Part shown: positions 10,099-22,200 of the stretch, in pieces
Position numbering within the stretch: the first letter of the stretch is position 1
Layout of the letters: every line of letters starts with the position of its first letter
Assembly (NCBI GenBank): GCA_051656785.1
Contig: JBOFJK010000006.1
Coordinates: forward strand, 1-64,000
DNA from: UBA710 sp051656785
GTDB lineage: Bacteria; Bacillota_I; Bacilli_A; Mycoplasmatales; Metamycoplasmataceae
Direction of reading: 5' to 3'
Length of the DNA stretch: 64,000 nt
The notes under the pieces: generated by a model
Database searches by the model: none
Told to the model about the DNA's origin: nothing
What the model saw: the letters and a program-made list of their open reading frames with translations, nothing else
Position numbers and translations under genes: made by a program

Positions 10099-13000
10099 TT
10101 AATTTTTAAAAAAATCTGATAAATCACTTCTTTCATACACATTACCTAAGACATCTAACTTACATAAGTCATATTCATTAGATAAAGTTGAAATGGTTAT
10201 ATTTTTTCGTTTAATAGAAAAATATTTTTCAGTGTTAGTAAAAATAGGTTTGATTTCAATTTGGTTTTTTGATCACTGCCCACCACCAATGGCATAAAAT
10301 AATTTTTCATTATTTTTGTTTATAAATATAGTACCATTTTTAATTTCCATGAATTTCTTAGTATTTTCAATTTTATTTTCAAGTAAAACATCATTCAATT
10401 TATCATCATCAATTAGCAATATATTATTTACTGTTTTGAGTACTTTAATATTTAGGGGAATAGTTATTAACCCTCCCTTAGTATTTTCGTAAATTCTTAT
10501 ACCAATCATATTTAAAGAAGATTGTATTGCATTATTATTATGTGATTTTAATTTAATAACATTCAAAGCATCTCTTTCATCCCCTTTATATTTTAGAGAT
10601 TTAATTTTTTGATCTTCTATTAGAATGAAATTACAATTAGTAATACCCATTTTTTCTTTCATATAAATTAAAAATGGATTTTCTTTTGAATTATTTGATT
10701 TAAATTGATTGTAAATAATATTTAGTTTATCATAAAGAACTCTATCATTTTGATAGCAAAATAGTGATGAATATTTTTTTTCATTTTTAAGATCATTATC
10801 AAAATAATCAGCTAAATTTGAACTCTCAATCAAATCTAATTTTCTTACTTGATATCCAGATTTCTTATCTTTACCATTTCATCTAATTGAATAAATTGTT
10901 TCATCAAACAATTTCATATTGTTCTTAGTAATCATCATTCTTGAAAGAAATATCTTATTATTTTCAACCAATTCATTTATTTGATTTCTTATATTTTCAG
11001 TATCTTGATTTTTTTCTAATTTATCTTTAGTTAAATCAATTATTTCACCAGTTTCCTTATCTACAATTAAAAACTCTTCATCTTTTTGGGACATGTTAGC
11101 ATAATTTGACACATTTCCATCCTTATACTTAACTAGTTTTTGAATTCTATTATGACTTCCTAAATAGGATATAATTGCTGCATCGACAGCATGATGGGTA
11201 TAATCATCACGATCTTTTTTAATAAAGAACTGATTATAACGTGCATAATTAGTCATTGCCCCATTAATCACTTTAATCTTCGCATTCGGATATATTTCCT
11301 TATTTGATTTAAAGAATTCATCAAAAATATTTAAAACTACTCTTGCCGCATATCGAGTATCTACTAAATTTCTTTCAATAAATTGTTGCATTTCAGTTAG
11401 TGGATTATTTTTAAAAAGCAATAAATCTCTTTTATTTTTATCAATAAGTTTTTTGCTATATAAATCTAATGTTAATTGTTCAAATTTTTCGAAACTTCCA
11501 TTTTTAGATAAGTATTGTCAAGGAGTTCTGTTACCTTTCTCTTTATTTATATCAACTTTTGTTAGTACCTTGTTGTACATAGCATCAATTGCACAAATAC
11601 TAAATGGAATAATGTGATCAACCTCATATTTACCCATTGCAACAACATCTTCAAAGGGAATAAATTTAGAATCATATATATCTTTACAGTCCTGTTGTTT
11701 TCATAACTTTATTTTTAATTTTGTTTTAGCATTGAATTCTTCTCAATTAGATGAAAATTCCTGATTTATCTTTTTACCAAAATTCTCATTATTTTTTTGA
11801 GATTTAGTAATGGCATTTCTTTCTTCTGCTGAATTCTTATCTCTTGGTAATTCAAAAGTAATATTATTAATATCATATTCATTTGAATAAAATTTAATTA
11901 TCTTATTCATAACTGCAACATTCTGATTAAATGCTCTTCTAGTAGTTGGAGAAATAATTTCTTCATCAAAAATACCAGTAGGAATATACTTCCTATTCTT
12001 AAATCTTTCATTCACTTTACTTGGAAACATGTTTGAAAAATATACCATTTGATTTTCAGAATGATCAATTCCATGATTTATATATTCAATCATTGCCTTA
12101 TATGATAGAGAATGTGTTTTTGATAAACTAGTTATATCCTTCAGAAGTTTTTTGTTTTCCAATGTATTATCTTTTGTTATTGAGTTATCTTTTAAATAAT
12201 TATTTAAAATATTAAATTGTCTATTTACATCCAGCTCTTTTTGTAATTTTGTAAAAACTTCATTAGCTTTTTTTATTATATTATCATCAAATAAATCAAT
12301 ATTTTTAAGTAATTTTACACTCTTTAATCATTTTGCAATTGAAGAGTAATTTTTAAGGCTAGTAAAGTTTTCCTTTCTATCTTTATTGATTGGATATCCA
12401 GATATATCATCAATTGTTAAATCATCACTATTAATTGATTTAACTATTAATTTCAAACTCACATCCTTTTTTGTAGGTTTGCTACCATTAATAGAGTCAT
12501 TAATTGCTTGGAAAATCATTCTTTTTTGTTCTTCTGACAATTTATTGGTTTTTTCATTATAGAAATAAATATTATTAATTTCATTTAGAAGATTAAAAAC
12601 TTCTGCAATTGGTGATCCTGCACCTCCACGATCCTCATTTGGATAATAAGTACATTTACCAATTAATGCATCTCAAAGATTATCTCCTATTTTTTTAACA
12701 GTATTTGTTTTAGAATCAATTCTAAATAATCCATATGGAGTAGGAGATTTTTCACTACCAGGCCCTGCCGAATATTCTCTTACTCTCATAAATATATTTA
12801 AATATGACTCTAATAATTCTTTATCTAGCTTTTGAGTTTTAAATATTTCCTCAATCTCTTTTTCATATTCATGTGCTGAAATTTTGCTTGACTCTTTAAT
12901 TCCCTTATAAAAACCATTTACTTTTCAAAAGTTATATAGCATTACTGAAGGAAATTCTTTTTTTGAACCAATTGTTTCATTTTTTTCTTGATCATTAAGC

Positions 13001-13428
13001 ATTTCTTGAGTTAGATAGAAAAATCCGCGATGTTGAATATAGTGAAAGAGAATAATTATTAATTCATTTTTAGATACTTTTTCTTTCAAAGCTTTTACTT
13101 TTAGTTCAATAGGGTTGGATACATTGTATTTAGTAATATCATATGATTCTAAAATATTCTTAACTTCTTCAACTGAACTAGAAAAGTTATTTCTTACAAA
13201 TCATTTAATTAAATCTTCTTTTCTAATTTTCAATCTATTTAGTCTGCGTCTTGTAGATCTTGCCTCACGTCTTTTTCCACTTTTTAATTTTCCATCTTTA
13301 CTACTGGCAACATCCTCGAACAATCTAACACCCATTTTAATGATATTATTTGTTCCATCCTCCATTAAACAATAACCAACTGATGTTGTTCCAATATCAA
13401 AACCAATATTTAATTTTTTCTTTTGCAT
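10099..13428 (-). CDS. cas9: CRISPR effector nuclease Cas9 (compact type II-A)
   Basis: Cas9 cuts double-stranded DNA guided by crRNA:tracrRNA. The 1109-residue protein has all catalytic parts: RuvC-I IGFDIGTTSVGY (Asp11), an Arg-rich bridge helix at about 50-72, the recognition-lobe hallmark REYSAGPGSEKSPTPYGLF, RuvC-II ITFELPRD (Glu526), HNH KYEVDHIIPFS (His605) followed by YNKVLT, and RuvC-III THHAVDAAI (Asp749). The start ATG follows GGGAGAGA; an in-frame ATG 8 codons upstream is less likely because it would lie before that Shine-Dalgarno. TGA is Trp at several sites. The size is close to the small S. aureus and S. thermophilus CRISPR1 enzymes rather than to the roughly 1270-residue M. 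gallisepticum protein. PAM specificity cannot be read. It heads the cas operon. Confidence 0.98.
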
Positions 13429-13504
13429 AATTTTCTCTCTCCCATCATACATGCATATTTAATTGTGACTAATGATAACTTGCTAATATAATTTTAATTG
13501 TATT

Positions 13505-13515
13505 ATTATATTATA
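13505..13515 (-). promoter_or_regulatory. Probable cas9 promoter (-10)
   Basis: Two overlapping TATAAT hexamers on the minus strand lie about 80 bp upstream of the cas9 ATG in the 147-bp gap to the GIY-YIG gene. No clear -35. Confidence 0.4.
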
Positions 13516-13575
13516 TTTATACTAATTCTAGGTTTTTATATTAATTTCCTTCTATGGTTTAATTCCAACACTTAT

Positions 13576-14043
13576 CTATCTATTTCCTCTATTTTTATTA
13601 TATCCTTGCGAGCCTGAAGCATTATATTGTGAAATAAATCTTCTTTCTATTAGGTTCAATTCACTTACATAACACTTATGAATAATAACTTCAAAATCAT
13701 CTCCATATTTAAAATCCGCATATACATTACCATTTCCGCTGCCTGTTAGATGTCCCCTAACTCTTTTTATTACATTTTTAGATTGACCCACATAATATAG
13801 TGATTTTGTTTTATTATAAAGTACATATATTCCAGGAGAGTCAGATTTAGAAACTTTACCTTTTCTTTTATTTGCTAATAATTTATAGTCATTTAAAAAT
13901 ATTTTAGCATCTGTTTTTTGTTGGTTTTGTATCATTCCATTAATTCTTATTTTAAGTTCTATTTCTTGTTTAATGTGTACAATTAAAAAAATAGCTATAA
14001 TAGCCACTAATAAACATAACACTAGAATAATTATTCAATCCAT
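13576..14043 (-). CDS. Membrane-anchored GIY-YIG nuclease
   Basis: The GIY-YIG fold is a metal-dependent nuclease domain of homing endonucleases, UvrC and some restriction enzymes. This 155-residue protein starts with a transmembrane helix (MDWIIILVLCLLVAIIAIFL; one TGA Trp), then a charged linker, then the domain: GIY at 71-73, YVG at 84-86, Arg94/Arg96 (KRVRGH), the catalytic-type Glu133 (LNLIERRFI) and a C-terminal GYNKNRG. The motif order is complete, so it looks active. The N-terminal helix probably tethers the domain inside the membrane. It lies upstream of cas9 on the same strand within a region of foreign look. It could be a defence nuclease acting on incoming DNA, a repair enzyme or a solitary mobile nuclease; the family is recognised, the role is not. 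Confidence 0.82.
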
Positions 14044-14107
14044 AGTTATATGATTATATATTATAATGAATATGAATTAAAAAACCTGTATAGTTCTTAT
14101 ACCCCCA

Positions 14108-14518
14108 TTATTTATTTTGTTTTTCAGTCTTATCATTAACTTCCACATTTTCATAATCATTATATTTTTTTATATTAATAGCAGCAAAAACAATTATTCC
14201 AATAGATCCTAATAATAATAAAGATAAAAGACCTCATAAAATTTTACTATCATTAACTTCTTTGTTTTTAAAATCAGAAGCTAATATAATTATTGAAAGA
14301 ACTATATCGAGAATTGGCCATACTATAAAAAATAATAAACCAACAAAACCAACAAAATCAACAAATGCATTGTTATCAATTCTGGAAGGGTCAAATGCAA
14401 TTGATATTATACCTAAAAGAATACTGACAATCCCAATAATTAAAGCTATAATCCCTAATATTAGAATAATTTTCAACTTTTTATAAATTTGTTTCTTTTC
14501 TTCTTGAGTTATTTCCAT
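14108..14518 (-). CDS. Small membrane protein, unknown
   Basis: The 136-residue protein has a charged amphipathic N-terminus (MEITQEEKKQIYKKLK), then four hydrophobic stretches: IILILGIIALIIGIVSILLG, a second around FVGFVGLLFFIVWP, IVLSIIILAS and, after an in-frame TGA Trp, GLLSLLLLGSIGIIVFAAI. It ends in a charged tail. I do not recognise a family. It is in the same direction as, and 64 bp upstream of, the nuclease gene, so the two may form an operon reading toward cas9. Confidence 0.7.
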
Positions 14519-14950
14519 TTTAATTCACAACCCTTCCCCCAATTATTTTTAATATTTTTTTATGACTATTATTCAAAGAGCCACACAAACATAAAGGAGT
14601 AAAAGTATTTTAGCAAATTTAGCAAATAAATTTCAATCTTTTCAATTTTCAATTTTACTACTATTAATTTTACAGTTATAAAAATGTACTCTCTTTTAAG
14701 AAAATTTTTATAATTATGCTTTGCCATTTTGAAAAAATGTTGAAGAATATCTAGAATCTATTGAAAATGTTGAATATTATAAATATTATGCTTTTCTGAA
14801 AAAGTGTACCATCTTGTGTGCTGATTACTTATTAATCACACTTTCCAATTTAAACATTAAAAATATATAGAAATTTCATAATTTTATAAGACTTTACCCA
14901 GATTATCTAAAAATGTGGTATTAAATATATTAAGGGAATTAAGGGGCAAT
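14519..14950. other. Gene-poor 430-bp gap
   Basis: No gene with a start and Shine-Dalgarno is seen. One plus-strand frame is open from 14700 to a stop near 14861 with codon use like a coding region (VEEYLESIENVEYYKYYAF) but no ATG or GTG in a sensible place, so it may be a worn gene fragment. The rest is AT-rich and probably holds the promoters of the diverging genes on either side. Confidence 0.4.
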
Positions 14951-15511
14951 ATGACTAATAAATTAAAAATTAGGAAGTTTTTATTTCCTTTAATTTCATT
15001 GATACTAATGTATATTGTGACTTGAACAATTAATTCATTTGCAATAGGCGATAGTACTAGTGTTGGCTGGAAAGGATTAATGGTATTAGTAATCTTTGGG
15101 ATCTTTCTGTTTTGACTTATCTTTTTTACAATAAGAGTCAGCATTAGAAGTCTTAAAAGTTTTCGTCTAAACCGTCTAGGAGTTTTTTCAAAAATCTTGA
15201 GAATAGTTTTTGCAATAGTGATGATTGGAATAAGTGCTTTAATAATTGGATTAACTATCACATTAATAACATTAATAATTAAAAATGTTAGTGATACTTT
15301 TATGGGAATTGAATGAGAATTAAATAAATGACAAACTATTTATCAAACAATTAACACTTTAGGTGGAAGGATAGCCAATTCAACTAATTTCCATGAAGGT
15401 GGAAATATTGAAGGACTTGGACAAATTTTTATAACCATTTTTGTTTTAGGATTAATCTGATCGTCAACAGGAATAGTTGCTGCTCTTCTTACAAGACCAA
15501 AACTGGGTTAA
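14951..15511 (+). CDS. Membrane protein, unknown
   Basis: The 186-residue product starts after AAGGGGCAAT. It has about four hydrophobic helices: FLFPLISLILMYIVTW, LMVLVIFGIFLFWLIFF, a long one around RIVFAIVMIGISALIIG and a C-terminal IFITIFVLGLIWSSTGIVAALL. A polar loop of about 50 residues with several Trp (all TGA) lies between helices three and four. No family is recognised. It converges on the small gene at 15665-15871. Confidence 0.75.
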
Positions 15512-15664
15512 AATATCAAAGAGTTGGGTTATTAAATTTTCATTGATTTATTCCACTTTAACTTCATCAAGAATTTTTAATTAAAGACACTATCATAATG
15601 ATGAAGTATAGAGTTTAAATAATATTTTCTGACTATTCACCTTTTTTTAATTAATTAAAAATTC

Positions 15665-15871
15665 TTATCAAACAGGACCCTTTTTAGCGGTTGCATAAAT
15701 AACCATTCCTATTAAGGGTGGCATAAGGGCAAAAGGAATATATCATAATCTACTTTTGAGTTTAAATAGCTTGGCAATTAAATATACAAATATTCCAACT
15801 CCAAAACCAAAAACGAATGAACCTAATAGTCCTGTTCATGTTATCTTATTCCTTGAAATAGAAAAACCCAT
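15665..15871 (-). CDS. Small two-helix membrane protein
   Basis: The 68-residue protein starts MGFSISRNKITWTG after a Shine-Dalgarno AAGGAATT. It has two hydrophobic helices separated by a short basic loop (KLFKLKSR). It contains three Trp, two of them TGA, and ends KKGPVW. The pair of glycine-rich helices and size resemble small mollicute membrane proteins of unknown role. Confidence 0.6.
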
Positions 15872-16009
15872 AATTAATTCCTTGAATATTGTATGTTATT
15901 TAATTTTATCATCAAAAATAAATTAAAATATTATTAATATTTTTTAGAAATTATGTATAATAATTTTATTCTATGTAGAAAGATCATTGTAAAAACAGTG
16001 TTTTAAAAT

Positions 16010-17002
16010 ATGAATTTAATTTATATTATTTTAATAGTATCATCAATCATAATTGCGATTCCATGACTTTATGGACTAATTTTACCAATAGTAAAACCTA
16101 CTATTAGTAAAACGGCAACAATGTATTTATATGCATTTTCATCAGGTTTTTTCATTATTCTTGCAATCTTTGGTTTTTATGCAGAAGTTAAAGAAGAACT
16201 GACCTTTCATTTTGAAGATTTAAACTATTCTCAATGAGCAATATGGGGAATCAATGTAGGGATTATCGGTGGAGTATCGTTTGTTGTTCTAGGTCTATCA
16301 CTTTTAGTTAAATACCTTGTTGGTAAAAAAATATCTAAAAATGATAAAAATGCCTTAGTAACTGATCATAATCATTCCAATTTGATTTACAATCTTAATG
16401 ATGTTAATCCTAAATCAAAAATACTTGCATTACTACTATTGTTGTCACACCGGATTCCTGGTGGTTTGATTATTGGTTTCTTGATTGCAAACATTCAGAG
16501 AAACAATGAAGTAAGTGTTGTTAATATTGTTTTCCTTATTACCTTCATTTTACACATTATTCCTGAAGAACTTGTTTTATACTACCGTCAAATGGAAATG
16601 GGTGTTCATAAATGAAGAGCTGCCTTTTATTCATTTTTGGGTACATTTGTGTTAGTTCCATTTATTGTAATTGGTGCTTATAGTTCTGAAGTCCTAATTG
16701 ACAATGTAGTTTTTATCTCATTTTTAAAAGTTTGTGTCGGATCCTTAATCCTATTTAGTGCACTTATTGAATTCTTCCCTGAATTCTTACACAATAAGAT
16801 GGATGCAAAAACATGATATATCACTATTTCTTTATTGATGTTAGGAATTGTCTTTGGATTAATTCTTTTCTCAGTTCACTCACATGAGTATGATGACCAT
16901 GGTCATGATCATGATCATTTTGCAGCTATTGTGCAACCCGAAACTTTAATCATGCTTGATTTGAGTCACATCAATAAAATTAGTATACCTATGCATTATT
17001 AA
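16010..17002 (+). CDS. ZIP-family divalent metal transporter
   Basis: ZIP proteins move Zn, Fe or Mn into the cytoplasm. The 330-residue protein has about eight hydrophobic helices. The two ZIP metal-site helices are recognisable: SHRIPGGLIIGFLIAN, where the usual first motif is HxxPEG-like, and LHIIPEELVLY. A loop with scattered His (VTDHNHSN) and a C-terminal His-rich stretch (EYDDHGHDHDHF) are typical metal-sensing loops. The usual first-helix HNxPEG is altered to HRIPGG, so one metal ligand may be missing. No Shine-Dalgarno precedes the ATG. A terminator follows at once. Confidence 0.75.
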
Positions 17003-17016
17003 AATTAAAAAACTAG

Positions 17017-17046
17017 CTCTATTTAAAAAAACAATAGAGTTTTTTT
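17017..17046 (+). terminator. Rho-independent terminator
   Basis: CTCTATT (17017-17023) pairs with AATAGAG (17033-17039), followed by seven T. It closes the metal-transporter unit. Confidence 0.85.
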
Positions 17047-17154
17047 ATGCAAATTTTGCTTATATTAAATATTAATAAATAAGAAATAATATACAAATTT
17101 AGTATTGATACTATAATTAAAAATATATAATTTTAAAATTATAAAGGATGAACA

Positions 17155-19104
17155 ATGTCAATAAACAATGAAATGAAATATATAAATGCAATGAGATACT
17201 TTGGCTTGAAAGCAATTCAAGAAGCAAAAGGCGGCCATGTTGGCATGGCAATTTCTGCTGCTCCAATAACTTATACACTTTTTACTAAGTTTATTAATTT
17301 AAATCATAAAGATGGTAAATGGATTAATCGTGATCGTTTTGTTTTAAGTGGTGGCCATGGTTCAATGTCACTCTATCCAATTTTACATTTTGCTGGTTTA
17401 CTTGATAAGCAAGAATTAATCAATTTCAAAAAAGCAAATTCAAAAACTCCAGGACATCCTGAATTTGAACATGAGCATGATAATTTTATTGATGCTTCGA
17501 CTGGCCCTTTAGGTCAAGGTTTTGCAATGGGTATTGGAATGGCGATTGCTCAAAAATTTCTTGAAAGAAAAACTAAAACCAATTTTCCCGAAGTTTTTAA
17601 TCATTATACATATATAGTTGTTGGTGATGGAGATTTACAAGAAGGTATTACATATGAAGCAAGTGCAATTGCTGGTAGACTACAATTGGATAAACTTATT
17701 GTTTTACATGATTCAAACAAATTTCAACTAGATTCTGATGTTGCTCAAGTAAGCATTGAGAATTTAAAAATGAGATTTGAATCAAATAATTGATTCTATC
17801 AAAAGGTTTCAAATGATTCAAAAGATATCGAAAAAGCAATCATTAATGCACAAAAAAGTGGAAAACCTTCCTTTATAGAAGTAGAAACTGTTATTGCTGA
17901 AGGTTTACCTAGTCAAGCTTCATTTAAGGGACATCATGGAGTTGTTAATGATGAAGATTTAGTAAAATTCAATAAACATTATGGCACAAACTTCAATAAT
18001 TGAGAAATGGATAAAGATATTTATGATCACTTTGAAAAATTAGTTACTCAAAGAGGCTCATTAAAATTTGATAAATGAAATTCAGATATTAAAGAATATA
18101 AATCTAAGCATCCAAAAGAGTTTAAAGAAGTTGAACTTTGAATGAACAATAAAGTTGATTTTAAGGATATTTTTAATCAAGTTAAATTTGAAAAAAATAA
18201 TTTAGCAACAAGAATGTATATTAAAGATTTAATTGAAAACTTGCATGAAAAGGCTCAAAATACACTTTCATTAGGTGTTGATGTTTCCTCATCAACTCAA
18301 ATAGCAATTTCTAACAAATCTTTCCTTAATGGAGGTAATGCACTTTATTTAGGTATTAGAGAATTTGCAATGGCCGCTATTTCAAATGGAATTAATTTAC
18401 ATGGTGGTTTAAAAGTAATTGGTGGAACATTCCTAGTCTTTGCTGATTATATGAAAAGTGCCATAAGATTAGGGGGAATGATGAAAGTTCCCAACATTTT
18501 TGTTTTTACTCATGATTCTTATCAAGTAGGTGGAGATGGCCCAACACACCAACCGTTTGATCAATTAGCAATGCTTAGGGCAATTGAAAATGTTTATGTT
18601 TACCGTCCATGTGATGAAATTGAGACAAAATATGCTTTAATCGAAGCATTTGATTCGAAAATGGACACAAATATTTTAATTTTATCAAGACAAAATTTAG
18701 AATCATTTGATGCTAGTCGTTCATCAATTGATATTAAAAAAGGGGCATATTCACTAATTGATTGCAAGAATCCAGATTATGTTATTGCAGCATCTGGTTC
18801 TGAGGTTTCACTTGCTAAAGCTATTTCAAAAGAATTAAAAAATACTAGAGTAGTTTCGGTTCCTTGTTTAGATAAATTGATAAATTGAAGTAAGAAAGAA
18901 TTAGAATCTCTATTTAAGGCAAATAGTGCCTTAATTACTATTGAAGCTTCTTCAGATTATAAATGGCTATTAATTCACCAAAATAATCAAAAAAACCTTC
19001 ATATTGGAGCTTTTGAGTTTGGAAAATCGATGGATGGCGATGAACTTTATAAAGAAAAAGGTTTTGATATTAAGAAAATAATTGCCAAAATTAATAGTTT
19101 ATAA
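17155..19104 (+). CDS. tkt: Transketolase
   Basis: Transketolase moves two-carbon units between ketose and aldose phosphates in the non-oxidative pentose phosphate route, using thiamine diphosphate. The 649-residue protein matches the family from end to end: GGHVGMAI, SGGHGSMSLYP, DASTGPLGQGFAMG, the ThDP/Mg motif VGDGDLQEGITYEA, SFKGHHGV, the pyrimidine-domain catalytic Glu in YLGIREFAMAAISNG, HDSYQVGGDGPTHQP and SRQNLE. Five or more TGA codons are Trp. Start ATG follows AAAGGATG. It stands alone between terminator 17017-17046 and the next promoter. Confidence 0.96.
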
Positions 19105-19202
19105 AATGGTTATAATTCTTGAGATACCCTATTATATTTAACAAATATTTAATGAATTTATAAAAATTCAATAATTAATTAAAAAAAATTTCATTCTATT
19201 TT

Positions 19203-19251
19203 TGGTATAATAATTATTATTGATTACACTTGATACTTTGGATATCAAGTG
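19203..19251 (+). promoter_or_regulatory. Extended -10 plus 5'-UTR hairpin of giant gene
   Basis: TGG-TATAAT (19203-19211) is an extended -10. A perfect 9-bp inverted repeat, CACTTGATA (19227-19235) and TATCAAGTG (19243-19251), follows and would form a hairpin near the mRNA 5' end. A Shine-Dalgarno (AAAGGATGG) precedes the ATG at 19277. No T-run follows the hairpin, so it is more likely an mRNA stabiliser or operator than a terminator. Confidence 0.65.
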
Positions 19252-19276
19252 AAAATAATTTAAAGGATGGAACACT

Positions 19277-22200
19277 ATGAAATCAAAAAAAAATAACAAG
19301 AATATTTTACTTGGCTTATTATCAATAATAGGATTAGGTTCAATTTTAGGAACAAGTTCAGTAGTTTTAGATAATGAAAATAAAAAACTAATTGAAAATA
19401 CTTTGATATTAGAAAATGATAACATTAATAACCCACAATTGCTTGATCAAGATTTACAATCTTCTAATAAATCTCCTAGAATAAGTCAATTTTTAGGAAC
19501 AACTTTAACCAAAGCTGATGTTATTGCATTGGAATGACATACAAAAAATAGCATTACATTACAAGATTGAAGAGATTGAGCTCCTAATGTAACTACAATA
19601 AGTTCTTTTTCTAGTGGTTCTCTTTCTGGTGCAGCATTTTATCAAAATACTACTATTGTTAATATTGAAATTCCAAAAACAGTAAAAACAATAAATTATG
19701 GTACTTTTAATCAAGCAACCAATTTAAGAAGTGTAGTTTTTGAAAATGATTCAGATCTTGAACATGTTGCTGCTTGGGCTTTTGCTTCAACTGGATTTGA
19801 CACAATTGAATTTCCTGATACTGTTAATTTTTTGGGTGCTTCAGCATTTGCTTTCTCTAAAATAAAAACAATTCAAATACCAGGTGATCTTGCGATCCTT
19901 AGTGGATATTTATTTAATTCTTCTGAACTACATACAATAACTTTTAGTGATTCTTCAATACTTACAACAATTCAAACTTCTGTTTTTGTGAATACAAAAC
20001 TAACAGCAATTGACGTTCCTAATACAGTTACAACTTTAGCTAATGATGCATTCCGAAGTACATGATCCACCCTAACAACAAATATTAAAATCTTAGATAC
20101 TTTTAAAGGTGCAAACCCAGCTACTGCTAAATATGGTTTTACAAATAATCAATGAGCTGCAATTCAATGAAAAACTTTTTCAAAACCATTTTTAGGAACA
20201 GTTTTAACAAAATTTGAAGTTATTGGTTTAGGCTGACACACAAAGACACATATTACTTTAAATGATTGATTAAATGATGCCCCTAATGTAACTCAAATAA
20301 GTCCTACTGCTACTGGTGGTACTGGTGGAAATGCTGCATTTTCAGGAAATAATGTATTACAACAAATTGTTATTCCACCATATGTAAGAATTATCCATTT
20401 TGCTTCTTTTTACAATACAACATCTTTAAATTCAATAACATTCATGCCAACTTCAACTGGTGGGTCAAATTTAACAACTCTTGGTAATACGGCATTTAGA
20501 AGTTCTGCACTTTCATCAATTAATTTACCAGAAGGGATTACTTCTTTTGGTAATTATACTTTTGCTAATATGCCTAATTTAACTAGTTTAGATATACCTG
20601 ATAGCATAATAGCATTGCCTAATAATCTTTTCGAATCTACACCAAGTCTTAAAACAATTAATTTTGGTGTTAATTCAGGTTTAAAACAAGTTTGAAATAG
20701 AGTTTTTAGATATTCTGGTATTGAATCTATTAATCTTCCTGATACTGTCGAAGTAATTAATTTTGATGCATTTATTAGTACACCAAATTTAAATAATATT
20801 TCATTAATAGTTGCTTTTAGGGGTAGCACACCAGATGTTCCTAAATATGGTTTTACTCAAACACAATGAGATAATATTAATTGAAAATTTAAAACTCCAT
20901 TTTTAGGAACAATTTTAACAAAATTTGAGGCTCAAAATATTGGGTGAAATGAAAAAACAACAATCACACTAGCTGACTGAGCAAATGATGCACCAAATGT
21001 AACACAAATTGGTGATGGTTCAAGTGCTCAAGCTCCATTTTTAAGTAATTCTATTTTAACTTCTATTGAAATTCCTAATACAGTAAGAGCAATAAGGTTT
21101 GCCTCTTTCTATAATGCAATAAATTTAGCAACAGTGAATTTTGAAGTAGATTCACAAATAACAATTATTGAGCAAGAAGTTTTTAGATTATCTAATCTTT
21201 CATCAATTAATTTACCTAACACATTAATAACTATTGGTCTTCAATCATTTATGAATACCTCTCTAACAACTATTGACATTCCTGATTCGGTAACAGTAAT
21301 TGATAGATTTGCTTTTGCTAACATAACTTCCCTTCAAACAGTGAACTTTGGACTTGGCTCTAGTTTAGCAACTATTAGGAATAGTGTATTTAGTCAATCA
21401 GGAATAATATCAATTGATGTTCCAAATACAGTTAATCAAGTGGATAGTAATGCTTTTGTTGGTACTAATTTTCTAACTGACATTACAATGCCTGCTCATT
21501 TAAAGGGAGTTAATCCAAGTGCAAGAAAATATGGATTTAGTCAAACACAATGAGATAACATTATATGAAAAGGTGGTTCATTCCAAGGTAGCATTTTAAC
21601 CCAAGCGGCTGCAATATCACTTGGTTGACATGAAAAAGAAACAATCACTTTAGCTGACTGAGCAAATGATGCACCAAATGTAGTTATGATTAATGGTGCC
21701 TTTAATGCTAATTCAATCCTTAAAAGTATCGTTATTCCTGCCAAAGTTCATACATTAAATGAAAATACTTTTTACAACACAAGTAGTTTAACATCAGTAA
21801 CCTTTGAATCAGGTTCAATATTACATACAATAGGTATAAGGGCATTTTTCAACTCAGTGTTAGAAAATTTTGTAATACCCGAAACAGTTACTACTATTAG
21901 AGATTATGCTTTTGAAAGATCTAAAATTAGAGCTATTAATATTCCTACTTCTGTTATAACAATTGGAAAACTTGGTTTTTACAATATGAGTAATTTATCA
22001 TTATTCACATTTGCACCTAATTCTCAAGTAACAAGTTTAGAACAATCTTTCATTGGTGGTAATAGGTTATTAAAAGATATTTTTATTCCTGATTCTATTA
22101 CAAATGTAAATTCTCAAGCCTTTTATAATACTTCATTTGATACAATATCAATGCCAGGTAATTTAAGACAAGGTTCCTTAACGCCCTTATATTCATTTTC

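Noticed and set aside
14884..15261. Long minus-strand frame of about 125 codons
   Set aside because: It is antisense to the membrane-protein gene at 14951-15511, which has a Shine-Dalgarno and typical Trp-TGA use. The minus frame has no start signal.
15512..15664. Possible small gene or terminator between convergent genes
   Set aside because: No start with Shine-Dalgarno and no stable stem with T-run on either strand.
17155..19104. Two separate half genes for transketolase
   Set aside because: The apparent break is made of Trp TGA codons in one continuous 649-residue frame.
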